A stretch of 64,000 bases of DNA, from contig JAHENZ010000049.1 of NCBI GenBank assembly GCA_018609755.1, forward strand, positions 24,771 to 88,770. Direction: 5' to 3'. This stretch comes from Salinivenus sp. (GTDB lineage Bacteria > Bacteroidota > Rhodothermia > Rhodothermales > Salinibacteraceae). The translations under genes and the position numbers were made by a program. How positions within the stretch are numbered: position 1 is the first letter of the stretch; each line of letters begins with the position of its first letter. Shown here in pieces: positions 34,703 to 44,167 of the stretch. A model generated the notes under the pieces. The model saw nothing but the letters and a program-made list of their open reading frames with translations, was not told the origin of the DNA and did no database searches.

Positions 34703-34824
34703 TGGTGCGTCAAGTTTTCCATGTCGAGTATAGCGTTGATCGACGGGTTGTATTCAGTCCATTGAACCAGCATTCAGATCAACGTGTCCAATTCGGTACC
34801 TGACACCTTCGGCTTGACTGACCA
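34703..34824 (-). mobile_element. 122-bp MITE-like element, family 2, copy A
   Basis: Begins TGGTGCGTCAAG and ends CTTGACTGACCA, imperfect inverted ends of the TG...CA kind. A copy about 90% identical lies in the same orientation at 62210-62331. Read on the minus strand, one frame gives a short stretch ending in NTTRRSTLYSTWKT and a stop, vaguely like the C-terminal end of IS3/IS481-type transposases. It may be a shrunken remnant of such an element. Confidence 0.65.
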
Positions 34825-35322
34825 CTAGATTCGATACAAGAAGTGATCACGGTAAAACCACTGAACGAGCTTCACTGCGGACTCGGAAGCAGGCTTCCTG
34901 CCCCTTGTGCTCTTTCCTCTACGGACACCTTTTCAACGAAACCGAAAAACAGGCTCCACTCCGGCGCCGACGTTCGTCCCGACTCGGACCACTCCAGCTT
35001 GTCCAACTGTCGCCGGATTGGTTGACGGCGCCCGCATACCGCGGAGGGCAACAGTGGCCTCCCCAAGTGCATGGAGGCGAGGATAAGGATGGAGATTCTC
35101 CAAGAACAACAGTGTGCTCTCTCCTCGTTATGCCTGCACGACCGGGGTTACTCCCACAGCCAGGAGAATACTCACTGCACAGAATCGCAGTATTTTGGAG
35201 CCAATCTGTTGCATGGACCCGGGTATATGCTACTAACCTAATGATTGGCTGATCCTTAATAACAAATTTGAATCAGCAAAATCAGAAAGTAAAGCAGTCC
35301 ACGGAATTCAGCAGCGAAGATT

Positions 35323-36870
35323 CTAGGGATGCAACCGCCCAATCGTCCGCGGGAAGGGGATCGTTTCTCGAACGTGCTCGCGACCGGTGAGCCAGGAAAT
35401 CGTTCGCTCCAGCCCCAGCCCAAAACCGCTGTGCGGTACGGAGCCGAATTTGCGAAGGTCGAGATACCAGTCGAACACCTCCTCCGGCAGATCGTGGGCC
35501 TCGATCTGTTCCTCTAGAAAGTCGAGATCCGTCGCCCGCTCCCCGCCGCCAATGATCTCGCCGTACCCTTCGGGCGCCAGCACGTCCACTCCCATCGCCA
35601 GACGGTCGTCGTCCGGATCGCGCTTCATGTAAAACGCCTTGATCTTCGCCGGAAAGCGGTGCACGATGAGCGGACGGTCGAAGTGCCAGGTGAGCACCGT
35701 CTCGTCGCTCCCGCCAAAGTCGCTGCCCCACTCAAAGGTCTGAGCCGACTCTTTCCAATCCGGCAAGTTGCGCAGCGATTCCTCAATCTCGTCAATCCGC
35801 TTGTTAATCTCGATCTCGCGGGCGTCAATCTGTCGTTTGACGTGCTTCTTGGCCTGCCCTCGCCGTTTCTGATTCTCTTCCTTCTCCTCCCGGAGCTCCG
35901 CCTTCTCTTCACGAAGCCCCTCCATCCGCTCGTCGATCATCTCGGCGGTCTCGTCACTCTTCAAAATGTCGACGGCCTCGTCGTAGCTGATGCGCGGGAA
36001 CGGGGTCTCCACTTGCTCCAGCACAGAAGTGTCTCGATCCAGCGCCTCCAGCTCGCGCTCGCAATTCTCCAGTACCGACTGCACGATGTGCGCCACAAAA
36101 TCTTCGGCCAGTTGCATGTTCATCTCCAGATCGTAGAACGCCATCTCCGGCTCAATCATCCAGAACTCGGTGAGGTGACGCCGGGTGTCGGACTTTTCGG
36201 CGCGGAACGTGGGGCCGAACGTGTAGACCTTGCCGTAGGCCATGGCCAGGGCCTCGGCGTGTAGCTGCCCGCTCTGGGTGAGGTAGGCTTTTCGGTCGTC
36301 AAAGTAGTCGAGTTCGAAAAGCGTGGAGGTTCCCTCCACCGCATTCCCGGTAAGAATCGGGGCGTCGGTCTGCAGAAAGCCGCGATCCTGGAAAAACTCG
36401 TGGACCGCCGTCACGACGCGGTTGCGGATGCGCATGACGGCCCACTGGCTTTCGCTGCGGAGCCAGAGGTGGCGGTGGTTCATTAGAAAGTCGATGCCGT
36501 GCTCTTTGGGAGTCACGGGGTAGTCGCCCGACTCACCGATGCGCGCAATCGACTCCACCTGAAGCTCATAGCCGCCGGGTGCACGGTCGTCTTCACTCAC
36601 GGTCCCGGTAATTTCGAGGGAGGCCTCCTGCCGAGCGTCGTCGGCCACGGTCCAGCTCTCCTCGTCCACCTCATCCTGTGCAGCCACGCACTGGACGAAG
36701 CCGGAGCCGTCGCGCAGGATGAGAAATTTGATCCCTCCGCTCCCGCGCTTGTTGTGGAGCCAGCCTTTCAGCGTTATCGACTCGTCGACGTGGTCGGCAA
36801 AGTCTTCGATTCGGGTGAAGTCTTCGATCGGGCGATCCTCTTCGGAGGCGGGAGCGTCAGTCTCTGACAT
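35323..36870 (-). CDS. asnS: Asparaginyl-tRNA synthetase with coiled-coil insertion
   Basis: A 515-residue class IIb synthetase (usual 430-470). It has the N-terminal OB anticodon-binding fold ([19 protein letters not shown], 32-50), then the class II core with motif 2 [19 protein letters not shown] (222-240) and motif 3 [12 protein letters not shown] (482-493). HRHLWLR and [14 protein letters not shown] fit AsnRS rather than AspRS. Residues about 306-378 form a highly charged helical insertion with a run of Glu, Lys and Arg, absent from the E. coli enzyme; it probably protrudes as a coiled coil. The ATG at 36870 is taken rather than an upstream one at 36912. Confidence 0.93.
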   Translation of the reverse strand: MSETDAPASEEDRPIEDFTRIEDFADHVDESITLKGWLHNKRGSGGIKFLILRDGSGFVQCVAAQDEVDEESWTVADDARQEASLEITGTVSEDDRAPGGYELQVESIARIGESGDYPVTPKEHGIDFLMNHRHLWLRSESQWAVMRIRNRVVTAVHEFFQDRGFLQTDAPILTGNAVEGTSTLFELDYFDDRKAYLTQSGQLHAEALAMAYGKVYTFGPTFRAEKSDTRRHLTEFWMIEPEMAFYDLEMNMQLAEDFVAHIVQSVLENCERELEALDRDTSVLEQVETPFPRISYDEAVDILKSDETAEMIDERMEGLREEKAELREEKEENQKRRGQAKKHVKRQIDAREIEINKRIDEIEESLRNLPDWKESAQTFEWGSDFGGSDETVLTWHFDRPLIVHRFPAKIKAFYMKRDPDDDRLAMGVDVLAPEGYGEIIGGGERATDLDFLEEQIEAHDLPEEVFDWYLDLRKFGSVPHSGFGLGLERTISWLTGREHVRETIPFPRTIGRLHP

Positions 36871-36994
36871 GAGTGGCAGGGTGTCGAAATCACAAACAAG
36901 AGTAGTGCGCAAAGTCCAGTCGGTAGAAGCCCCCCTCCGTCATGGTGTTCCAGTTTTCCGGTTCCCGAAGCCCCTTACGATCAAATGGTTTTCG

Positions 36995-37864
36995 TCAAAC
37001 CGAGACTACGTACCACAACCAGGGAACGAGGGGCCACCCCACGATCAGATCCAGCAGAAAAACCTGTCCGGGAGAAGACCCGGGACGGAGCGTCCACACC
37101 GCCCCCAGCATTGCTACGAGTCCCAGTGCATCGACGAGGAGAAGATCGGGTGCCCCGAAACGAACGATCGCTGCTCCAGCGCCTGCCATGCCGAGGCCTA
37201 GCAGGATCGTCGAGGTGATTCGAAGGGAGTAAAGCGATCCCCCCGGCGTCCAGATTGCAAGCCCCGCCGCTGCATCCCCCTCCCGGTCGCCCCAGTCGGC
37301 CAGAAGAATGTTGGGAAGGATGAAGAGGAAGCGATACCCAAGCAGGGCAAACGTCCCCAGGCCGATCGAAGCCTCCTGCTCTAGTATTGGCAGGAGCGTC
37401 CCCCCTACGGCCCACGCTCCCGCCACCACCGCCGGTTTCACCATAGCCATCCGTTGGAGAGGACGCCCCCACTGCTCTCCCGGAAGCAGGTGGAGCACGA
37501 CGGCACTACCCAGAGGAATCGTGGCCAGCAACGTGTCTTTTTGCAATAACGGAACCGATACACACAAGGCCCCGAGGAGGATGCCCATTTCCACTCGAAG
37601 CCACCCTCGATGCGACTCCACCCATCGCCGTCGGTCGGGCCGATTGATGGCATCTTCTGGAGACGACGCAACGCCCCGGTCCAGGCCGTAGACGAGAGCT
37701 GTGCCGCAGAAGCCGGCGACGATCAGCGGGAGCGACACCGGGACGTCGAGAAGGGCCGACGTGCCCAGCATCAGCGCCCCGGCAATGCCGCCCACGGGCA
37801 TCGGGTCGTGGTAGAGCGCCCGGACCACGGTCGTCAACGCGTGCCGAGAAAAGGGAAAAACCAC
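36995..37864 (-). CDS. UbiA-like integral membrane protein, degenerate motifs
   Basis: A 289-residue protein with seven to nine hydrophobic segments. A first polar loop, VYGLDRGVASSPEDAINRPDRRRW (split around residues 58-81), sits where UbiA prenyltransferases have N-D-x-x-D-x-x-x-D. A second, LLADWGDREGDAAAGLAI near 207-224, resembles their D-x-x-D-x-x-x-D loop. The metal-binding Asp pattern is altered in the first loop, so prenyl transfer is uncertain. A role in quinone or lipid prenylation is possible but not shown. The GTG start at 37864 is the only one that includes the first helix. Lies between lacZ and asnS on the same strand. Confidence 0.55.
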   Translation of the reverse strand: MVFPFSRHALTTVVRALYHDPMPVGGIAGALMLGTSALLDVPVSLPLIVAGFCGTALVYGLDRGVASSPEDAINRPDRRRWVESHRGWLRVEMGILLGALCVSVPLLQKDTLLATIPLGSAVVLHLLPGEQWGRPLQRMAMVKPAVVAGAWAVGGTLLPILEQEASIGLGTFALLGYRFLFILPNILLADWGDREGDAAAGLAIWTPGGSLYSLRITSTILLGLGMAGAGAAIVRFGAPDLLLVDALGLVAMLGAVWTLRPGSSPGQVFLLDLIVGWPLVPWLWYVVSV

Positions 37865-38010
37865 GACAGATTAGACATCACCCTCAGGACTGAACAAGAC
37901 TCGAACGGCTTTGCCCAACCGCCGGTCCGTCTGGAACGCCTCTTCGTGGACACTTTCTGAAATGCTCCATCTCAATGATCGACGGAGGGGCGTGGGCACA
38001 CCCCGAATCC

Positions 38011-41000
38011 TCACTCCATCCCTTTTGGAAGCGAAAACCGGCGCTTCGCAAGCGCCGACGGCTTCTCCTCTCCCACGTCGTAGGGCCGCAGCCGTATTCG
38101 AAAGCGCATTCGTTCGGGGGGCAGCAGTGCAGACTCGACCGGCGGGTGAAACTTCGTCCCAACGCCCATGACGGAATGATCCAGCGTCACGGACAGCGTA
38201 TCCGAGTGCCGGAGCGAATCGAGGGTCTTCGCCTCGGCAAGATTGGAGAACGGGTCGACCCCGAACGAAAAATTCGAGTCGGCCACGGCCAGAAGTCCGG
38301 TGCTCCCATTCGCAACGGTCCCCCATCGCGTGTCGGTCTTGAGGCCGTGCGTTTGCGGGGGCCGCACCGGTTCAAACTGATCGGCGACCGTTCCCTCGTA
38401 AACGCCGGGACGCATGCCCCCGGGCCGGTCCGGAAACGAGCCTCCAGGCCCTCGGCCATACCAGTGCACGTGTTCGTACGAGGAAGGCACGCCGAACGAG
38501 AGGCCGACTCGCGGAAGCGAGGAGACCGCTGCGCGAAGCGAATCCGTCGGCCGGAAATCCGTGGTGACAAGTAGATCTCCGCTTCCGAGCACGGTGTACT
38601 CGTAGGTCACGTCCGCTTGAGGGTCCCCTGCTCCCCGAACGGTGCTCTCCACGGTCAGCCGCACGGTCCCGGGGGCCTCCGTCACCTCCACAGATTGCGT
38701 CTCGTGCGTGAGGCTGTCGAGCCCCGCACTCCGCCAGTCGGCTGCAGGGGAGCCCCAGTATCCTTTGTTATCGACGAGCGTTGGCGCACGCCAGAGATTG
38801 AGCCGGGGCCCTTCCGCGAGTACGTCGGTCCCCCGATATACGAGTGAAGCGAGCGTACCCCGCCTCTCGTCAAACGAGTACTCGAAATCGTCTCCGGAGA
38901 CGACAATCGCCCCTTCCGATTCGGTGATACTGAGACCCGGAAGGTCGACGGACTGAACGATTGGGGCTGCGGGAACGTCGAACGGGATCTTCAGCCGCTC
39001 GGTAGCCACGGGGTATCCGGCGTCCGCGTAGGGTGTCTCTGATGCCTGATGGAGCGTCAGGGTGAGCCAGTAGTCCGTGCCCCTCTCCAGTTCGGGCTGG
39101 TCGAACGGCACGGAGATCTCCGTCCACTCCCCCGGCGGGAGGGCCAGATCGAGCGTTCCGGACTGAAGAGACTCGCCGTCGGCCGACAGTTCCCATCGAA
39201 GCTCATAGGCGGAGAAATTCGTGAAGTCAAACTGATTACCGACGTTCACCCGGCCCGCCGTACGATCCACAGGGTCGACGGCCAGAGGCTCGTGTGCCTC
39301 CTTCACCGCCGACAGCTCCGGGTACGGCGTCCGGTCCCCGTCTACCACACCGTCGGTCACGCCAGACCGCAGAAAGGGCGGCTGATCCGGTCGCTCAACC
39401 GTCTGGTCGGCCCAGTCCCACAAAAAGCCGCCCTGAAGAGCCCGGAGGCTGTCTGACGGATTCGGCTCGGGGGGTTGAATGTCCTCCCAAAACGTGTGGA
39501 GACTGCCGGTGCCGTTGCCGAACGCGTGGCGATACTCGCCCATGATGAGTGGCTTCTCGGTGCCGTCTGGAATGGCCAGCAGTCGCTCTACCGATGGGTA
39601 GCGCTCTCCCGCAATCGGCGAGTACGGCGCGGTGGCGTTCGCGTTGTCCTGATGGTAGAGCACATACGATCCGGGCAGGCGCTGAGCATATGCCGCCATC
39701 TGCTCGTGGGCCGGGCCGAATCCGGCCTCGTTTCCCGTGGACCACGTAAAGATTGAGGGACGGTTGCGGTCCCGCTGCATCATCCGACGAAAACGTTCCA
39801 CCATCTGGGCGTGGTATTCCGGCTGCTTGTTCACTAGCTCCACGTCCCAGTGCGTCTCTACATTCACCTCGTCCTGCACGTAGAGGCCGTACTCGTCGGC
39901 AATAGCGTAGAGCGACGGATCATTCGGATAGTGGGCCGTCCGAACGGCATCAATGTTGTGCCGCTTCATCATCTTCACGTCTCGCAGAAGGGTCTCGAAC
40001 GGCACGTGTCGCCCATGCTTGTGATGATGCTCGGGGCGATTCATGCCGTGGATGTTCACGGGCTCCCCGTTTATCCGAAAGAGTCCATCGGTCACGGCAT
40101 AGTCCCGAAATCCGACCGACTCTACCATCGCCTCCAAAGGCGTTCCCTCCTCCGGCGAAATTGTGAGGCCGAGTTCATAGAGGGTTGGCGACTCGGCCGA
40201 CCAGAGCGCCGGATCGTCGACCGTCGTTTCGAGCGTGACGGTTGCGGAGTCCCTCGTCACTCGGGCCGGCTGCGAAAACGTTTGAACCGATTCGCCATCG
40301 GGGCCAAAGAGCTGGCCCGTTACTACGTACTCCCCCGACTTGCCCTCATTTACAACCGTGGCGTCGACGGTCACCGTGCCGGTTTCGTACGTGTCATCGA
40401 GCGTGGCCCGAACCGCAAGGTCTTGCAAGTAGGTCGAGGGTTTGGAGAAGAGGTAGACGCTCCGGTGGATGCCCGAAAAGCGCACGGCGTCCTGCGTCTC
40501 CAGCGCCTCCCCGTCCGAAAAACGGTAGACCTGCACCGTAATCTGATTCTCCCCTCCGTACCGCAGCTGATCCGTCACGTCGAATTCAGCAGGGGTCGCA
40601 CTGCCCTGATCGTAGCCCACGTACGTCCCGTTGACCCAGACGAAGTACGCCTGTTTGGTGCCCTCGAAGTGCAGAAAATTCCGACGGTTCTGCCAGTCGG
40701 ACGTGACGGTGAATGAGCGCCGGTAGACCCCGACAGGGTTGTACTCGTTCGGCACCTCGGGCGGACGCGTGTCGGTGGCCTGCTCAATTCCCGTCCAGGT
40801 CAGCGGCGTATTCTTGTAGACGAGCTGGTCGTAGCCCGCCGTTTGCCAGGACGTCGGGACACGTATAGTTTCCCACTCGACGGTTTCATACGTCTCCGGG
40901 ACCGCAGTGGGGCGTTCGTAGAACGCAAATGCCCAGGTCCCATTCAGCAGTTGAAAGTAGGGCGACTGGCGCCACCGGTCCTCTAGTTCTGTCCCAAACT

Positions 41001-41220
41001 CGTTCGCCCTGCGCGCCGCTTCCACGGAGGGATACGGGATCGTACGCGGCGCATGGGTCGGCTCCTGATTCTGTGCAAAGACAGTCGGATTTTCAATGAA
41101 CGCATCCAGATTCTCGACCCGGCCCGGAGCGTCGGGTGGCGTAGGCGTCTGAGCGAACACAGGGCTGCTCAAGAAGAAGCTCCCAATGACGACTACCCAG
41201 AGAACCGACCGTGTGCCCAT
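38011..41220 (-). CDS. lacZ: Secreted beta-galactosidase, GH2 (LacZ-like)
   Basis: A 1069-residue glycoside hydrolase family 2 enzyme with all five LacZ-type domains. Residues 1-23 are a signal peptide (MGTRSVLWVVVIGSFFLSSP, ending VFAQ), so it acts in the periplasm or outside. After the jelly-roll (90-260) and immunoglobulin-like domains, the TIM barrel holds the acid/base E498 (WSTGNEAG) and nucleophile E562 (MGEYRHAFGNGTG). NMNRPEHHH-like HGMNRPEHHHKHG and RTAHYPND are also typical. The C-terminal Bgal_small domain (about 790-1060) includes YGRGPGGSFPDR. It would release galactose and glucose from galactosides outside the cell, matching galK nearby. Possible alternative: a related galactosidase acting on plant or algal polymers. 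Confidence 0.9.
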   Translation of the reverse strand: MGTRSVLWVVVIGSFFLSSPVFAQTPTPPDAPGRVENLDAFIENPTVFAQNQEPTHAPRTIPYPSVEAARRANEFGTELEDRWRQSPYFQLLNGTWAFAFYERPTAVPETYETVEWETIRVPTSWQTAGYDQLVYKNTPLTWTGIEQATDTRPPEVPNEYNPVGVYRRSFTVTSDWQNRRNFLHFEGTKQAYFVWVNGTYVGYDQGSATPAEFDVTDQLRYGGENQITVQVYRFSDGEALETQDAVRFSGIHRSVYLFSKPSTYLQDLAVRATLDDTYETGTVTVDATVVNEGKSGEYVVTGQLFGPDGESVQTFSQPARVTRDSATVTLETTVDDPALWSAESPTLYELGLTISPEEGTPLEAMVESVGFRDYAVTDGLFRINGEPVNIHGMNRPEHHHKHGRHVPFETLLRDVKMMKRHNIDAVRTAHYPNDPSLYAIADEYGLYVQDEVNVETHWDVELVNKQPEYHAQMVERFRRMMQRDRNRPSIFTWSTGNEAGFGPAHEQMAAYAQRLPGSYVLYHQDNANATAPYSPIAGERYPSVERLLAIPDGTEKPLIMGEYRHAFGNGTGSLHTFWEDIQPPEPNPSDSLRALQGGFLWDWADQTVERPDQPPFLRSGVTDGVVDGDRTPYPELSAVKEAHEPLAVDPVDRTAGRVNVGNQFDFTNFSAYELRWELSADGESLQSGTLDLALPPGEWTEISVPFDQPELERGTDYWLTLTLHQASETPYADAGYPVATERLKIPFDVPAAPIVQSVDLPGLSITESEGAIVVSGDDFEYSFDERRGTLASLVYRGTDVLAEGPRLNLWRAPTLVDNKGYWGSPAADWRSAGLDSLTHETQSVEVTEAPGTVRLTVESTVRGAGDPQADVTYEYTVLGSGDLLVTTDFRPTDSLRAAVSSLPRVGLSFGVPSSYEHVHWYGRGPGGSFPDRPGGMRPGVYEGTVADQFEPVRPPQTHGLKTDTRWGTVANGSTGLLAVADSNFSFGVDPFSNLAEAKTLDSLRHSDTLSVTLDHSVMGVGTKFHPPVESALLPPERMRFRIRLRPYDVGEEKPSALAKRRFSLPKGME

Positions 41221-41343
41221 GGTGGGAGGACCCGTGATGGCAAAAACATTTCGTGAGCCTATATCACACCTCTACGAAGAATCCCGATGCGCCCGAAATA
41301 CGAGAGTTCTCGTAACCCTGCCAAACGCATCAGTGCACAACGC

Positions 41344-43470
41344 TCAACGTACAACCGATCCATTCTCCGCATCCGCCGTCACCGGCACGAACGTTCCGTC
41401 CGGTTCCTCCGCCATCAGGACCATGCCCTCGCTCTGCAGGCCAAACATCTCCTTCGGCGCCATATTGGCCACCACGACCACCTGCGTATCTACCACCGCA
41501 TCCGGCTCCATCTGCTCCGCAATGCCGGCCAGGATCTGTCGCTCTTCGAAGCCGAGGTCCACGTCCAGGCGTAAGAGCTTATCCGCATCCGGCACCGGAT
41601 CCGCCGCGGTAATCGTGCCGACGCGAAGGTCGAGCTCCATGAAGTCGTCGAACGAGATGTTGTCCTTGAGATCGTCGTAGTCCATGTCGGAGTCAGTTGA
41701 GTCAGAGTCCTGTTCGGCGGCCCGCTCGCGGAGTTTCTCGATCTGGGCCTCAATAATGTCGTCGTCAAGCTTCTCGAAGAGAATTTCGGGCTCGCCCAGC
41801 GTGTGCCCTGCCCCCAGCAGCGGCTCCGCGGCATCGTCCCATTCAATCGCTCCCTCCGGGTCGTCGCCCGGCGTGCTGGAGCGGACATTCGTGAGATTCA
41901 GCATGTCCTGCAGCCGTTGCGCTGCATCCGGAATGACCGGTTCGATGAGAACGGCCAGACTCGCGCACACCTGTAGGCTCACGTGGATGGTGTTCGCACA
42001 GGCCTGCGGGTCGGTGTCGTGGGTGTGCCAGGGCTCGGTGTCATTGAAGTACTTGTTGCCCTCTCGGGCGAGGTCGATGGTCTCGTAGACCGCCTCGCGC
42101 ATGCGGTACTGCTCGTAGGCGTTCCCGACAGCAGCCGGCGTCTCTGCAATCCGGTCGAGCATCGCCTCGTCGGCGTCGGACGGATCGTCCAACGGGGGCA
42201 CCTCGCCGTCGAAGTATCGATGGGCAAAGGTGAGTGTGCGGTTCACGTAGTTGCCCAGCACGTCCGCCAGTTCGCCGTTCACGCGCCGCTGAAAGTCCTC
42301 CCAGCTGAAGTCGGCGTCTTTGGTCTCCGGCAATGTCGTAGCGAGGGCGTAACGGAGCAGGTCCGGCCCCCGCTCGTCGCCAAACTCGTCGAGGTACTCG
42401 TGAAGCCACACCGCCCACCCGCGGCTCGTGGAAAGCTTCCGACCCTCAAGGTTCAGGAATTCGTTGGCCGGAACGTTGTCCGGCAGCGTAAAGTCGTCGT
42501 GGGCCATGAGCATGGCGGGGAAGGTGAGGCAATGGAAGACGATGTTATCCTTCCCGATAAAGTGGACGAGTTCAGTGTCCTCGTCTTGCCAGTACGCCTT
42601 CCACTTGGTCGGCGCGTTGTGCTCAAGGGCCCATTCCTTCGTAAATGAGATATAGCCGATGGGCGCATCGAACCAGACGTAGATCACTTTCCCTTCGGCG
42701 TCGAGCCCGTGCCGCCCGGCCACGTCGGCCGGCACCGGCACGCCCCACGGCACGTCCCGCGTGATGGCCCGGTCCTTCAACTCATCGTCGAACCAGCTCT
42801 GGATCTGCCCCAACACGTTGTTCTTCCACTCCGGATGGGTGTCGATCCACTCTTCCAGCGCCGGCTGCATCTCCTCCAGCGGGAGGTACCAGTGGGTCGT
42901 CTCCTTCAGTTCCGGCGTCGCATCCGTAAGGGTACTCCGCGGGTTCTCCAGTTCCGTCGGACTTAACGTGGAGCCGCACTTCTCACACTGGTCGCCATAA
43001 GCCTCGTCGAACCCGCACACGGGACAGGTGCCGATGACGAACCGGTCCGCCAAAAACATCTCCGCCTCCGGGTCATAGAGCTGCTCTTCCGTTTTGAGGT
43101 TGAAGACATCCTTCTCGTCCAGCACCCGGAAGAAGTCCTGAGCGGTCTCCTCGTGGAGCTCGCTGGTCGTGCGGCCGTAGTAGTCGAAGCTCATCCCGAA
43201 CCGCTCAAAGGACTCCTTGATCTGGGCGTGGTAGGTATCCACAATCTCTTCGGGCGACCGGTCCTCGCGAATGGCCCGCATGAGCACGGCCACGCCCATT
43301 TCGTCGGAGCCGCAGATGTAGGCTACGTCGCGCCCCTTCAGCCGCTGGTAGCGCACGAAGAGGTCGGCCGGCAGGTACGCCCCGGCCAGGTGCCCAATGT
43401 GAATGGGGCCGTTGGCGTACGGGAGCGCCGAGGTGACGAGAAGACGCTTGGAGGAGGAGGGGTCTGCCAT
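41344..43470 (-). CDS. metG: Methionyl-tRNA synthetase
   Basis: A 708-residue MetRS (E. coli 677). HIGH motif in YANGPIHIGHLAGAYLP (17-33). The zinc knuckle is CPVCGFDEAYGDQCEKCG, with two CxxC pairs near 148-165. KMSKS is replaced by the KLSTS variant (EGRKLSTSRGWAVW near 341-354), as seen in many Bacteroidota. The C-terminal 105 residues, from DFMELDLRVGTITAADPVPD, are the EMAP-like tRNA-binding and dimerisation domain. A highly acidic linker (about 575-600) joins them. Gene stands between a small unknown gene and lacZ, with a repeat-filled 115-base spacer upstream. Confidence 0.95.
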   Translation of the reverse strand: MADPSSSKRLLVTSALPYANGPIHIGHLAGAYLPADLFVRYQRLKGRDVAYICGSDEMGVAVLMRAIREDRSPEEIVDTYHAQIKESFERFGMSFDYYGRTTSELHEETAQDFFRVLDEKDVFNLKTEEQLYDPEAEMFLADRFVIGTCPVCGFDEAYGDQCEKCGSTLSPTELENPRSTLTDATPELKETTHWYLPLEEMQPALEEWIDTHPEWKNNVLGQIQSWFDDELKDRAITRDVPWGVPVPADVAGRHGLDAEGKVIYVWFDAPIGYISFTKEWALEHNAPTKWKAYWQDEDTELVHFIGKDNIVFHCLTFPAMLMAHDDFTLPDNVPANEFLNLEGRKLSTSRGWAVWLHEYLDEFGDERGPDLLRYALATTLPETKDADFSWEDFQRRVNGELADVLGNYVNRTLTFAHRYFDGEVPPLDDPSDADEAMLDRIAETPAAVGNAYEQYRMREAVYETIDLAREGNKYFNDTEPWHTHDTDPQACANTIHVSLQVCASLAVLIEPVIPDAAQRLQDMLNLTNVRSSTPGDDPEGAIEWDDAAEPLLGAGHTLGEPEILFEKLDDDIIEAQIEKLRERAAEQDSDSTDSDMDYDDLKDNISFDDFMELDLRVGTITAADPVPDADKLLRLDVDLGFEERQILAGIAEQMEPDAVVDTQVVVVANMAPKEMFGLQSEGMVLMAEEPDGTFVPVTADAENGSVVR

Positions 43471-43518
43471 CTTGAAAAGAAGTGCTTAGCTAGACGGTCG
43501 GATCGAAAGTCAACGTCG

Positions 43519-43585
43519 GTATTTCGTTTTGCGTATTTCGCTGTCAGTCCATGGCCTTACGGAATACGAAATACGCAATACGCAT
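43519..43585. repeat. Intergenic repeat of the GAATACGAAATACGCAATACG type
   Basis: TTTTGCGTATTTCG (43527-43540) and the complement within 43559-43585 form an imperfect inverted repeat, also built of direct repeats of ATACGnAAT. It resembles 6202-6253. It lies in the metG leader and reaches the stop codon of the upstream small gene. Confidence 0.6.
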
Positions 43586-43911
43586 TAATTGAAGCTCACC
43601 CCATCCAACGGATCCCCCTCCTTCTTCCGAAGCGCCTCCTCTGCAAACCAGGCTTCCTCCACCTCCGTCGTCGTGTCCGGAAGGTCCTCGTGCGGCTTCT
43701 CGTAGCCCTCAATCTTCTTGAGCCACACGAGCGTCTTGGTACGCATGGTGCCGTCGCGCGCCTCAAACTCCACATTCTCCTCGCGAGCAGCACACGTGCC
43801 CTCTGCCTCCCCATACACGCCCCCGAGTTTGGGGTGGCGGAGCAAGATGCGCACGCGCTCGCCATAATCAAAGCGGCTGTCTTCAAAATCAGCGTCGCTG
43901 TACGTTGGCAC
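43585..43911 (-). CDS. Small acidic hypothetical protein
   Basis: A 108-residue protein of unknown function with a GTG start. Its N-terminal half, FDYGERVRILLRHPKLGGVY and GEAEGTCAAREENVEFE, looks like a small beta-barrel (KOW- or Tudor-like in feel), and the C-terminal half is helical and charged. The composition matches this genome's genes, and no better frame overlaps. It lies upstream of metG on the same strand but the repeat-filled spacer argues against tight co-expression. Confidence 0.55.
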   Translation of the reverse strand: MPTYSDADFEDSRFDYGERVRILLRHPKLGGVYGEAEGTCAAREENVEFEARDGTMRTKTLVWLKKIEGYEKPHEDLPDTTTEVEEAWFAEEALRKKEGDPLDGVSFN

Positions 43912-44167
43912 GATCGTTCGTTAATCTTCGTGGGAAACGAGCACTCGAACGGGGTTCCGCGGGCACTTGACCCGCACCGAAGTATAAAAACCAGCGTGTG
44001 CATCTGCGTGTTCACCACCCGTGAGCCCCTCGTGAAAATGAACCGAATGGACGAGCCTTCCACTTTCCAGCGTGGCTTCCCGTGGCGAAAACGCCCTCGT
44101 GACTCCTGACATCCCTCTTCTTCCCCAACTCCAACGCATCCGTTGAAGGCACCCAAAACGATCGCAC

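Larger units (their letters stand above)
34403..35322. other. Long gene-free region upstream of galK
   Basis: About 920 bases, the longest gene-free stretch here. It is more AT-rich than its surroundings. It holds a hairpin at 34509-34531 and one copy of a small mobile element at 34703-34824. The remaining half (34830-35320) has short frames without family motifs. It separates galK from the asnS terminator side and probably contains the galK promoter. Confidence 0.55.

Noticed and set aside
43912..44167. Histidine leader peptide or attenuator upstream of hisB
   Set aside because: No short frame with a run of His codons and no terminator/antiterminator pair could be found.
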